Shown here: positions 47,416-56,138 of the stretch, one piece after another
How positions within the stretch are numbered: position 1 is the first letter of the stretch
Layout: each line of letters opens with the position of its first letter
Source: Streptomyces sp. NBC_00250
GTDB taxonomy: Bacteria; Actinomycetota; Actinomycetes; Streptomycetales; Streptomycetaceae
DNA: 64,000 nucleotides
Assembly (NCBI RefSeq): GCF_036192275.1
Contig: NZ_CP108088.1
Location: forward strand, 124,001-188,000
Direction: 5' to 3'
Made by a program: the position numbers and the translations under genes
The notes under the pieces: model-generated
Seen by the model: only the letters and a program-made list of their open reading frames with translations
The model's database searches: none
What the model was told of the DNA's origin: nothing

Positions 47416-48653
47416 CCTGCCCGCACGCCCACGCCGCGTCCGCCGCCGACGCCATCGTCCTGGACCCGTTCGTCACCGACCTCGACGGCGAGAGCGCCCG
47501 ACTGCGGGCCGCGGGCCCGCTGGCCCGTGTCGTCCTGCCCGGCGGGGTGGCCTGCTGGGCCGTCACCCACCACGCCGAGGCGCGGCGGCTCCTCACCGAC
47601 GCCCGCCTGGTCAAGGACATCGACGTCTGGGGGGCCTGGACGCGCGGCGAGATACCCATGGACTGGCCGCTGATCGGCCTCGCCAACCCCGGCAGGTCGA
47701 TGCTGACGGTCGACGGCGACGAGCACCGGCGGCTGCGCACACTGGTCGCGCAGGCGCTGACCGCACGCCGGGTGGAGCGGCTGCGCGAGGGCATCGAGGC
47801 CCTGACCACGGGCATGCTGGACCGGCTGGCGGAGCGTCCGGCGGGTGAGACCGTCGACCTGAAGGCGGAGTTCGCCTACCCGCTGCCGATGAACGTGGTC
47901 AGCGACCTGATGGGCGTCGACCCGGTCGACCACCCGCGGATGAAGGCCCTGTTCGAGAAGTTCTTCTCGACGCAGACGCCGCCCGAGGAGGTGCCGCAGA
48001 TGATGGCGGACCTGGGCACGCTGTTCGCGGGGATCGTTGCGGGCAAGGTCGAGAAGCCCGGTGACGACCTGACCAGCGCGCTGATCGAGGCGTCGGAGGG
48101 CGGCGACCGGCTCACCACGGAGGAGATCACCAACACCCTCCAGCTGATGGTGGCGGCCGGGCACGAGACGACGATCAGCCTCATCGTGAACGCCGTCGTG
48201 GCGCTGGAGACCCACCCCGAGCAGCGTGCCCTCGTCCTCTCCGGGGAGGTGCCGTGGGCGAACGTGATCGAGGAGACCCTGCGCTGGTCGACGCCGACCT
48301 CGCACGTGCTGATCCGCTTCGCCACCGAGGACATCGAGGTGGGCGACCGGGTCCTGCCCAAGGGCGAGGCCCTGATCGTCTCGTTCGGCGCGATCGGTCG
48401 GGACGAGGAGCAGCACGGCCCGACGGCGGGCTCGTTCGACGTGACCCGTACGCCGAACCGTCACATCTCCTTCGGTCACGGCCCGCACGTCTGCCCGGGC
48501 GCCGCTCTCTCCCGTCTGGAGGCGTCGGTGGCCCTGCCCGCCCTGTACGAGCGCTTCCCGGGGCTGCGTCTCGCGGTCGCGCCCGAGAAGCTCCGGAACA
48601 AGCCGGTCGTCACGCAGAACGATCTGTTCGACCTCCCGGTCGTACTGGCCTGA
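47412..48653 (+). CDS. cytochrome P450, CYP154-like
   Basis: 413 residues with all P450 signatures: AAGHETT (I-helix), EETLR (K-helix), FGHGPHVCPG with Cys361. The N-terminus MTCPHAHAASAADAIVLDPF is typical of conservon CYP154s. CYP154 enzymes hydroxylate steroids and aromatics in vitro. Last gene of the conservon; a strong terminator follows at once. Confidence 0.93.
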   Translation: MTCPHAHAASAADAIVLDPFVTDLDGESARLRAAGPLARVVLPGGVACWAVTHHAEARRLLTDARLVKDIDVWGAWTRGEIPMDWPLIGLANPGRSMLTVDGDEHRRLRTLVAQALTARRVERLREGIEALTTGMLDRLAERPAGETVDLKAEFAYPLPMNVVSDLMGVDPVDHPRMKALFEKFFSTQTPPEEVPQMMADLGTLFAGIVAGKVEKPGDDLTSALIEASEGGDRLTTEEITNTLQLMVAAGHETTISLIVNAVVALETHPEQRALVLSGEVPWANVIEETLRWSTPTSHVLIRFATEDIEVGDRVLPKGEALIVSFGAIGRDEEQHGPTAGSFDVTRTPNRHISFGHGPHVCPGAALSRLEASVALPALYERFPGLRLAVAPEKLRNKPVVTQNDLFDLPVVLA

Positions 48654-48656
48654 CGG

Positions 48657-48707
48657 CCGCGCGGAGGGGAGGGAACCCCGCAGTGGGGTCGCCTCCCCTC
48701 CGCGCGG
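48657..48707 (+). terminator. terminator of the conservon
   Basis: A perfect 16-bp stem, CCGCGCGGAGGGGAGG (48657-48672) with its complement at 48692-48707, and a small inner stem CCCC/GGGG in the loop. It begins 4 bp after the last stop. Confidence 0.85.
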
Positions 48708-48798
48708 AACAACGTCTCACGTCCTCAGGTGCGGGCCGAGGTCTCCGGCCCGCACCAGGACGGCCGGCCATGGTGCGGGGCCGTCGTGAGGTCTGCGG

Positions 48799-49455
48799 TC
48801 AGTCGAGCTCCCTGGGCCCGTAGTGGGCGACGGCTGCTCCGGTACCCAAAGCCCAGTAGCGGTCTCCGTACGACCAGTGCCACCACTCCGTGGGGTAGTT
48901 GACCAGGCCGGCCGCGGTCAGCGCAGCGCTCAGGACGTCCCGATGGGAGCGAGCCTCGGCGCTGATGTTGTCGGCCTGCGTGTAACAAGCGCCCGCGCTC
49001 TCCTCGGGGGAGGCGTTCATACGCGTGCCCATGTCGAGCTCGCGCCCCTCGTCGTCCGCGAGCATCAGGTCGACAGCCGCGCCCGCGCTGTGCGGTGCGA
49101 TCTCGGGCGGGGACACGTAGCGGCTGGCTGCCGACCGGACTTGCTCAGCGGCCCAATCCGGATGCTCGGCACGCAGTTGGGCCGCGTACTCGTCGAAGTA
49201 GTGGCGTTGCAGGGACGGCGGGCGATACCCCTCGACGAACAGCAACCGCAGCCCCTCAGGCAGCTGCGTCTGCGCCTTGAGGAGTCGATCGAGCACTCCT
49301 TCCCGCAGGTGCGCGAAGGCACCGGCGGAGCCTTGCCGCTTGCGCTCGTCGACCAGCAGGGGAACGCCTCGTCGCACATCCACGAGCCGTTCGCCGCACT
49401 CCCGGACGGGCACGGCTGCGACCTTCGGGTCGGACATCAGAACGATCTCAGTCAT
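48799..49455 (-). CDS. D-Ala-D-Ala dipeptidase (VanX/M15D-like)
   Basis: 218 residues. Zinc-site motifs: PHSAGAAVDL (His and Asp ligands) and TEWWHWSYGDRYW (catalytic Glu and His ligand), with FVEGYRPPSLQRHYF upstream, as in VanX and DdpX. No signal peptide, so cytoplasmic. The enzyme cuts D-Ala-D-Ala, either in glycopeptide resistance or in recycling; no VanH/VanA genes are near, so recycling is more likely. Start at Met1 or Met7. Confidence 0.9.
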   Translation of the reverse strand: MTEIVLMSDPKVAAVPVRECGERLVDVRRGVPLLVDERKRQGSAGAFAHLREGVLDRLLKAQTQLPEGLRLLFVEGYRPPSLQRHYFDEYAAQLRAEHPDWAAEQVRSAASRYVSPPEIAPHSAGAAVDLMLADDEGRELDMGTRMNASPEESAGACYTQADNISAEARSHRDVLSAALTAAGLVNYPTEWWHWSYGDRYWALGTGAAVAHYGPRELD

Positions 49456-49542
49456 GAAGTGATCATCTCCTTTCCCGAGCCCGTCCCGCCGCGCCGTTCC
49501 ATGGTCCCGAACCGATGGGAAGAGGACAGCGAGCATGGCGGC

Positions 49543-49911
49543 ATGACCACTGATCATCCCGCCTCGCGCGGCGGCTCCGGGCGCGACCGGTTCGCCGCGT
49601 TCTCCGATCGGGCGTCGAACATCTCCAGCTCCCCGCTGTTCTACGTCCTGTGTGTACTCCTGGTCCTCGGCACGGTCGTCCTGCACTTCATGCACCCACC
49701 GCTGTCCTGGCTGATCTTCGCCGGGGACGTCATGACGGCCGTCAACCTCCTCCTGCTCGCCCTGCTGAAGAACACCGAACGGCGTGACGCGCACGCCGTT
49801 CAGCGCAAGCTGGACGCCATCGCAGCAGCCCTGCTGGAGCAACGCGAAGGCACCAGCCACACAGCGGCCGACGAGCTACGGCGAGCGATCCGAATGGAGG
49901 AAGACCAGTGA
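49543..49911 (+). CDS. low-affinity iron permease-like small membrane protein
   Basis: 122 residues. Two membrane helices (about 32-50 and 56-75) and the family tail LLALLKNTERRDAHAVQRKL fit the low-affinity iron permease family of small bacterial proteins. Whether these carry iron is not established. The last residues are charged and cytoplasmic. Confidence 0.75.
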   Translation: MTTDHPASRGGSGRDRFAAFSDRASNISSSPLFYVLCVLLVLGTVVLHFMHPPLSWLIFAGDVMTAVNLLLLALLKNTERRDAHAVQRKLDAIAAALLEQREGTSHTAADELRRAIRMEEDQ

Positions 49912-50183
49912 GGGCCGGAGACCGAGACCCCTGCCGCCGACCGTGACCGATGCCCTCGCCGAAGGCCAGGCGCCATCGAGCCTCCAGCGAGCTCGCACGG
50001 CGAGGAGGGCGGCGGGTCTCCGATGGCCTGCTCCGGAATCAACGCCTTCCCTTCCGGAGCTGCCGTCCCCGAAGCGGGGGTGATCCCTCGTCCGCCCGGG
50101 CGTACCCACGTATGAACCCGGGGTCGTCCGGGCAGGCGGTCGTCCAGACGGCCCCTGCGGGGCGGCGACGGACGAGGTGGGGC

Positions 50184-51413
50184 GTGGCACTCGGCAAAGG
50201 ACAGCACGACCGGGGCCAGGGGCTGCTCGCGCGCCTCCGGCGCGACCCCTTCGCCGTCCAGACCGTACGGTCCACGGCGGCGGCCACCCTCAGCTACGTC
50301 GTGGCCCTTCGGCTCAGCAGCGAACCGGTGCCCCTCACCGCACCCCTCACCGCCCTCCTCGTCGTCCAGGTCACGCTCTACTCCACCGTGACCACCAGCC
50401 TGCGCCGGGTGAACTCGGTCGTCGTCGGCGTCCTCATCGCCATCGCGTTCAGCGCCGTCGTCGGCCTCTCCTGGTGGAGTCTCGCCCTCGTCATCCTGGC
50501 CTCGCTGCTCGTCGGCCGGCTTGTGAAGGTCGAGGAGTTCATCCCCGAGGTCGCCATCAGCGCCATGCTCGTCCTCGGCGTCACGCAGGTCTCCGACACC
50601 GCCTGGGACCGCGTCCTGGAGACCCTCATCGGCGCCGCCGTGGGCATGCTCTTCAACCTGCTTCTCGCCCCGCCCGTCTGGGTCGACACCGCAGGCGACT
50701 CCATCGAGGACCTCGCCCGACGGATGCGGCTGCTCCTCCTCGACGTGGCGGACGAGTTCACCGGGGCACCCCCCGTCGAACAGGCCGCCATCCGGCTCCA
50801 CGAGGCCCGCCGTCTCGACAACGACGTCGCCGACGTCGACGGGGCCCTGCGCACCGCCGAGGACAGCCTGCGGCTCAACCCCCGCGTCAAGGAAGGCCTC
50901 CTGCACCGGGTGGTGTTGCGTACCGGCCTCGACACCCTGGAGATCTGCGCCGTCGTCCTGCGGGTCCTCGCCCGTACCCTCACCGACCTGGCGAAGCATC
51001 GTGATGGGCACCAGCTGCTGCCCGAGCCGGCCGCCCTGGCCATCCGTGAGACCGCCCAGTACACGGCCGACGCCCTTGTCAGCTTCGCCGTCCTGGTCAC
51101 CACCCAGGGCAGCGAGGGCGCCGAGGCCGCGGAGACCCGGCTCGCGGGCGAGCTGCGGGCGGCCAGGGCCTGCAGGGACCACGCCGCCGACCGGCTCCTC
51201 GCCCTCGCCCTCGCGGATCCCGGCCGCTGGCAGCTGTACGGGGCACTGCTCACCGAGGTCGACCGGATCCTCGACGAACTCGACCCCGAGCACCGGGGCC
51301 ATCGACTGATGGAGGAGCTGGACCGACGGGTCCGCGAGCGCAGTGACCGCCGACGCCGTCTCGCCCTCCGTGACCGGTGGGCCATGCGCCGGCCCGGCCG
51401 CGCGGACGAATGA
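50184..51413 (+). CDS. FUSC/aromatic acid exporter family protein
   Basis: 409 residues from GTG 50184 (GAGG/GGGG upstream); ATG 50112 would add 24. Five or six N-terminal helices with TVRSTAAATLSYVVALRLSS and VPLTAPLTALLVVQVTLYST, then a long helical cytoplasmic half, the layout of FUSC/ArAE permeases. The usual second hydrophobic block of full-length AaeB is missing, as is common in actinomycete forms. Likely exporter of aromatic acids. Divergent in role from neighbours. Confidence 0.8.
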   Translation: MALGKGQHDRGQGLLARLRRDPFAVQTVRSTAAATLSYVVALRLSSEPVPLTAPLTALLVVQVTLYSTVTTSLRRVNSVVVGVLIAIAFSAVVGLSWWSLALVILASLLVGRLVKVEEFIPEVAISAMLVLGVTQVSDTAWDRVLETLIGAAVGMLFNLLLAPPVWVDTAGDSIEDLARRMRLLLLDVADEFTGAPPVEQAAIRLHEARRLDNDVADVDGALRTAEDSLRLNPRVKEGLLHRVVLRTGLDTLEICAVVLRVLARTLTDLAKHRDGHQLLPEPAALAIRETAQYTADALVSFAVLVTTQGSEGAEAAETRLAGELRAARACRDHAADRLLALALADPGRWQLYGALLTEVDRILDELDPEHRGHRLMEELDRRVRERSDRRRRLALRDRWAMRRPGRADE

Positions 51414-51474
51414 CCGCTCGCGACGGGGGTACTCGCTGACGGCCCCTCGGCTCCATCGTGCTCCGCTGCCCACG

Positions 51475-52176
51475 TCAAGAGAGTGCGGTGGGCCTACGCG
51501 GCGGCGGCACGGCCCGCAGCAACTCCCACAGGGGCGTCGATCCGGCGGCCCACTGAGCGAGGAGGTGGCGGTCGACCAGATGGAGGCGCTGGGACGAGGC
51601 GAAGTCGAGAGCGGGGGCGGAGAAGCGGCCGTTGGTGAGCATGACGAGGACGTCGCCGCCGTGGATCTGTCGACCGGTGCCGTTGAGGACATGGAGGTCC
51701 GGGGTGCCGACGGCGGAACCCGACCAGCCCGCCTTGCGGTGCTTGCACTGGATCACCCAGCGTCTTCCGAACGGGTCGGTGGCCTTCACGTCCGCTCCGT
51801 TGTCGCCGCGTCCGCCGACCTGTCGGGCGTCCTGGCAGCCGTCTCGGCGCATCAGGTCGCGGACGGCGTACTCGAACTGGGTGTAGTGCAGGCCGTCCAG
51901 GTGCTCGACGGCATACCGCAGGCCCTGAGCCCTGACGCGGCTCCACCGCGCGGCCTCCTGCCGTCGGTGCGTCCAGAGCGCTCCAGCACCTGCCGCGAGC
52001 AGGAGCGCCAGAAGGACCACCCACGGATGCGCGGCCAGCCACGACACCACGGCCATGACCAGACTCACGGCCACCATCCCGCTCAGTCCGAGCACCCACA
52101 TGTTGACCGGAACCGGGCTCTTGCGACGACGCGGCCCGCGCCGGGCGGGCCGACGGCGGGTGGGACGGCGACTCAT
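51475..52176 (-). CDS. membrane-anchored Mrr-type restriction endonuclease-like protein
   Basis: 233 residues from ATG 52176. A basic head (RRPTRRRPARRGPRRRK) precedes two membrane helices (about 30-70). The Mrr-cat/restriction-endonuclease domain follows with GDNGADVKATDPFGRRWVIQ and CKHR, giving the D...QxK active site. Mrr-type nucleases cut modified or foreign DNA, and membrane-linked forms may guard incoming DNA. It overlaps its upstream partner by ATGA (52173-52176), and the pair lies behind a DNA-damage-like promoter. Confidence 0.85.
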   Translation of the reverse strand: MSRRPTRRRPARRGPRRRKSPVPVNMWVLGLSGMVAVSLVMAVVSWLAAHPWVVLLALLLAAGAGALWTHRRQEAARWSRVRAQGLRYAVEHLDGLHYTQFEYAVRDLMRRDGCQDARQVGGRGDNGADVKATDPFGRRWVIQCKHRKAGWSGSAVGTPDLHVLNGTGRQIHGGDVLVMLTNGRFSAPALDFASSQRLHLVDRHLLAQWAAGSTPLWELLRAVPPPRRPTALS

Positions 52177-52475
52177 CGGCTGCTCCCTGAGCCGGGGAAG
52201 ACGATCGGATACGAGACGGTCGGTGTCGAGCGGACCACCGGCCTGTCCCATCCGGGCCACTTGATCGGATAGACGACCGTCGACTGCGGCCCGGGTAACC
52301 GGTGTTGCCCCGGCTGTTCACTCGCCCCGGTGGTCGTGTTTCCACCACCGAAGACGAGCACCCCAGCCACGATCACCCCCGCGATCGCCGTCTGCCGACG
52401 GGCGCCTGCCGGGAGGCGTGTGTGTCTCGTGACCACGGTTCCGTCGGACTTCACATACTGCTCGATCACAGGCAC
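52173..52475 (-). CDS. small membrane-spanning partner of the Mrr-like protein
   Basis: 100 residues from GTG 52475 (GAGGGG upstream). N-terminal MPVIEQYVKSDGTVVTRHTR, one helix (residues 30-47, IAGVIVAGVLVFGGG), then a Pro-rich exposed tail with twice V(V/S)YPI. Function unknown; strict coupling suggests a helper or inhibitor of the nuclease. Confidence 0.7.
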   Translation of the reverse strand: MPVIEQYVKSDGTVVTRHTRLPAGARRQTAIAGVIVAGVLVFGGGNTTTGASEQPGQHRLPGPQSTVVYPIKWPGWDRPVVRSTPTVSYPIVFPGSGSSR

Positions 52476-52525
52476 AGCTGTGGCCCCCTCATCAGTCGAG
52501 TCACGCCTCCCTGCGCGACCGGCTC

Positions 52526-52548
52526 ATGAAAGCACCCACCACTGACAA
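52526..52548 (-). promoter_or_regulatory. RecA-NDp/PafBC-like DNA-damage promoter
   Basis: Leftward: TTGTCAGTG (52548-52540), 8 bp, TTTCAT (52531-52526). The published actinobacterial motif is tTGTCRgtg-N8-TAnnnT, so all match but one base. Transcription would begin about 45 nt before GTG 52475. Nothing else was recognised in 52476-52723. Confidence 0.6.
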
Positions 52549-52723
52549 CGTGTCACATGAAGATCACCACTCGTGATCATTTTGCGCCACGAGCTCCGCA
52601 CGCGTGCCGAGGTGGGCCGCCCGAGGGGCCGGAACGTACGTGCGGATCGCGCCGACGAATGTGGTGGTGCACGGCATCGGAGATCGAGCGGGGCCCGCCC
52701 TGTACGCGTGACATCGTGGTGCC

Positions 52724-53296
52724 ATGACCATCATGGTTCGCCCGGCTGCAGTCTTCGAGGATGTCCGGACCCTCGTCGGCCCGAAGTCCCCTGGGGCCAA
52801 CGTCTGCTGGTGCCTGAGCTACCGGATCCCGTCCAAGCTCAACAACGAGCTCCGTGGGCCGGCCCGCGGTGAGTACGTCGCCGAGCTGTGCCGGACGGCG
52901 CCCCCTCCGGGGGTGCTCGCCTACGAAGGTGACGAGCCGGTCGGATGGGCCGCCGTGGCACCGCGCTCGGACACCTCGTTCGCGCACAGCCGTAAGATCC
53001 CGCACGTCGACGACCTGCCGGTCTGGTCGCTGTGGTGCATTCGCGTACGCCCCGGTCATCGCAAGAAGGGGATCTCGCACGCCCTCATTGCCGGTGCGGT
53101 CGAGTTCGCCCGCGCCCATGGCGCACCGGCGATCGAGGCGTACCCACTCGACAACGGCAGCGCCACAGTCGACGCGACGATGGCGTACGCCGGGATCCGG
53201 AAGAACTTCGAACGCGCCGGGTTCACCCACGCCGCCGACACCACTTCGGTACTGGCCGGTCATCCCCGGGTCCTGATGCGGCTCGACCTGCGCTGA
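52724..53296 (+). CDS. GNAT-family N-acetyltransferase
   Basis: 190 residues. Acetyl-CoA site: IRVRPGHRKKGISHALIAGA (motif A, RxxGx pattern with K); C-terminal AYAGIRKNFERAGFTHAADT is the usual family ending. The front part CWCLSYRIPSKLNNE is typical of a streptomycete GNAT group. Substrate unknown; single-gene unit. Confidence 0.85.
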   Translation: MTIMVRPAAVFEDVRTLVGPKSPGANVCWCLSYRIPSKLNNELRGPARGEYVAELCRTAPPPGVLAYEGDEPVGWAAVAPRSDTSFAHSRKIPHVDDLPVWSLWCIRVRPGHRKKGISHALIAGAVEFARAHGAPAIEAYPLDNGSATVDATMAYAGIRKNFERAGFTHAADTTSVLAGHPRVLMRLDLR

Positions 53297-53533
53297 CAGC
53301 CCCTGGGGCCGCTACGGCCGGCAGGCCGGTGGTGAGCGCCGGGCGGCGAGTGGTCGGGCCGCGGCAGGAAGGCGGGCGCGGCGCAGACGCCGAGGCCGCG
53401 CGGTCCGGTTCGGACGGTGTCGGCGTCTCGTCCTCCGTCGGCACGATGTCAGCGACGAAGGCCGGCCGATTCGCCACGTGCTGGGGGCGCAGCTCTCACC
53501 AGCGGGCTCCGAACGCGATCGAACGGACGGACC

Positions 53534-54861
53534 CTAGCGGGTGTTGCCGTCGATCTGGCGGACGGTGGCGTTCCAGGCTTCGTCCGATGTCTTGCCGTCT
53601 TGCTCCATGAGGAGAATGCCGTCGCCGATGGCGTTGTTCAGCTCGCCCGCGCGCGGTCCGGTCTCGGCGGGCTGGATGGCCATGGCCGCCATGGCAAAGA
53701 TCATTCCGCTGCGGGCCTCGGGGCCTATGTAGGGGTTCGTGTACGTCACGACGCCTGGCAGGGGGTAGGCGGCTCGGTTCGCGGGGAAGTTGCCGACCTT
53801 CTGGAAGACCTTCACCTGCTGCTCGGGGCTCGTGAGCCAGGCGACCAGCTGCTTCGCCTGCTCGACGTGTTTTCCGGAGGAGGGCACCGTGAGGAAGGAG
53901 CCGCCCCAGTTACCCGCGGCCGGCGCCTGGGCGATGTTCCACTTGCCCCTGTTGGCGGCGCCGGAGAACTTCTCGATGTTGGCCTGCTGCCAGGAGGGGC
54001 AGATGGTCGTGGCGAAGGTGGACTTCGCGAAGGCTCTCTGCCAGGGCGGATCGAATTCCTTGAGGCCCTGGCTGCTGCCGGCCCGGACGGCCTCGACGGC
54101 CAGGCCCCAGCCCTTCCTGACGCTCGGGGAATCCTTGTAGATCAGCTTGCCGTCCTCGTAGTACTGCTGGGTGCTGCTGGAGACCACGGCGTTGTACAGG
54201 CCTGCCGCCGTGTCCATGAAGTAGGTCCCCTTCGGCGCCTTGGCCTGGTAGGTCTTCCCGACCTGGACGAACTCGGCCCAGTCGCCCTCCCACAGCGCCG
54301 CGACCTCATCCGGGTCGGAGGGCAGACCGGCGGCCTCGAAGAGGTCCTGCCGGTAGCAGACGGCCATGGGCCGACATCGGTGCCCAGCCCGATCGTCCGG
54401 CCGTCGGAGGCCGTGGCCTGGTCCCACTTCCACGGCAGGTGGTCCCTGTACTTCACACCGGGCGCGTCGGACAGGTCGGCGAAGGCTCCGGCGTGCTTGT
54501 CGGAAGTGGCCAGGGAGATGCGGCCGGCTTCGAGCGCCTGAACGTCGTACAGCGTTCCGCCCCCTGACAACCGCGGCTGCAGCGCGTCCCAGTAGTCGGG
54601 TTCCTGTGCGTTCTGATGCTCCTTGATCGTGATCTCGGGGTGCAGCTTCATGTAGTCGTCGAAAAGGCCGGCCTCCTTGTAACCGAAGGTCCCGAAGGTG
54701 CCGATGGTCAGGGTGACCCGCTCTCCTGCAGCGGGGCCGCGGGAGCCGCTGGCGGCGGAGGAGCAGCCGGTGATGACGAGTGCGGCGACCATCCCGGTCG
54801 CCACGAGCTCGACGGGCCGGGTGCGGGTACGAGCGGAGGTACGAACACGCGATGAGGCCAT
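53534..54861 (-). pseudogene. sugar ABC transporter substrate-binding lipoprotein, one frameshift
   Basis: ATG 54861 (AAGGAAGC upstream). The signal ends in VITGCSSAAS (lipobox). The frame is good to GLGTDVGP, then one base is missing near 54367; the next frame goes on as MAVCYRQDLFEAAGLPSD to the end at 53534. With the base restored, the product is a normal family-1 sugar-binding protein of about 440 residues. It may be a real mutation or a sequencing error. No permease genes are beside it. A LacI-type palindrome lies upstream. Confidence 0.8.
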
Positions 54862-54985
54862 GACGCTTCCTTGGTACTGGGCGGGATCGGGAGGATGCCG
54901 AGCAGGGGCTCACTCCGCGAGGACGGGAGGAGGGGAGGAGGGCAGCGCGGCCGGGATCGCCGGAAAGGTGCCGTACCCCGACTCT

Positions 54986-55001
54986 TTGCGAGCGCTCTCA
55001 A
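54986..55001. promoter_or_regulatory. LacI/CebR-type operator upstream of the sugar-binding protein gene
   Basis: TTGCGAGCGCTCTCAA is a near-perfect palindrome around GAGCGCTC, the core of operators for streptomycete LacI-family sugar repressors (family form TGGGAGCGCTCCCA). It lies 125 bp before the start. Confidence 0.6.
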
Positions 55002-55339
55002 ACGGTGGCCAGAGTATGTCCGTCCAACTCCCGGCGATCAAGGGGTCACACAGGGTCGGACCGATGTGTTTCATCGGGTGCACGCGGACACACCGTCAGG
55101 GAACGGTCGGCGTGGGAGCTGGGGCGGCTCCGGCCATCGACAGGGGCGCCGTGGGGAGCGGGAACGGCGGAGGTGCGGAGACGGTGGGCGGCGCCTGGCC
55201 CCCTCAAGGACTGCGGCGCATTCCCCACCGCCGCGGCTACCCGGAGGACCTGGATCTGGAGGACCCGTCCTCCGTTTGACGGCAAGGGGTCGGCAGCGAC
55301 ACCTGGCCCGACCACACCCGGCGCAGACGCGCGACGATC

Positions 55340-55944
55340 GTGTCGATGGTGGCGGGGCGGTTGGGCGGTTGGGCGGTTGGGCGGTTGGGTCCAGTTGACC
55401 GCCATCGGCATCCCGGGCGCCTTCGAACCACTGACGTTCGCGGGGCGGATCATGGGATTCGTCTTCATGGTGCGTGGCGTGGCGTGGCCGAGGCCGCGGC
55501 AGCCGTGGCGGTCTTCGACCAGTGGGGCAGACGAGGCCTGAGCATCTCCGGGGCAATCGTCCTCATCGGAATCCTCACCGCACCGGCCGCTACCACCACC
55601 ACGCTCGTCTCCCTCTGGTTCCAGGAGACGGAATACACGCCCTACATGCCGGCCGTATTCCCACTCTTCGTCTGGTCTCTGCGGGAATTGTCGGTGGCCA
55701 TCCGGGCGATGGCGTGGCGGGGTACGCCACACCCCGCGAAGATCGCGGCCTCAAAAACACTCGGGTTGGTCCGGCTTCACCGATGCTTCACCGACACCTC
55801 CGCTGCCGGCGGCTCGCTGATCTGGTCGACGCAGATGTGGAGAAGTTCGGGTCACCGCGTGAGTTTTCGGTCGGCGAATTCCTCAACCATGCTTCACCGG
55901 AAACAGTTTCGGACCCTTCCAACTCATTAGTAACCAGCCTCTGA
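55340..55944 (+). other. uncertain coding stretch with membrane segments
   Basis: In the frame from 55340, RRGLSISGAIVLIGILTAPA and the next 40 residues look like two membrane helices; in the frame ending at 55944, LADLVDADVEKFGSPREFSV looks protein-like. No single start serves both, so this is probably a broken membrane-protein gene. The rest of 54862-56138 has only the operator and an 8-bp repeat. Confidence 0.3.
55355..55386. repeat. four perfect GGGCGGTT tandem repeats
   Basis: GGGCGGTT stands at 55355, 55363, 55371 and 55379 without change. It is a slippage-prone tract and may have caused the frame break in the stretch that follows. Confidence 0.9.
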
Positions 55945-56138
55945 ACAGCCAAAACGCCCTCTCCGAGGGGGCGGTCACGGGAATCCCCGGAATTCCGACG
56001 GGCGAGGTATGGTCGGGCCCGCTCACCCGTCCGAGTATTCGTCGAACGCCGTGGGCCACAAGGAAAACGAGGAAAACGGGGCACATGCAGACCCCGTGGG
56101 CGAAGACCGACCAAAGACGTTCGAGGCGAGGCAGACCG

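Noticed and set aside
41200..48653. A biosynthetic gene cluster around the P450s
   Set aside because: No synthase, cyclase or tailoring genes are present; the P450 pair belongs to the conservon.
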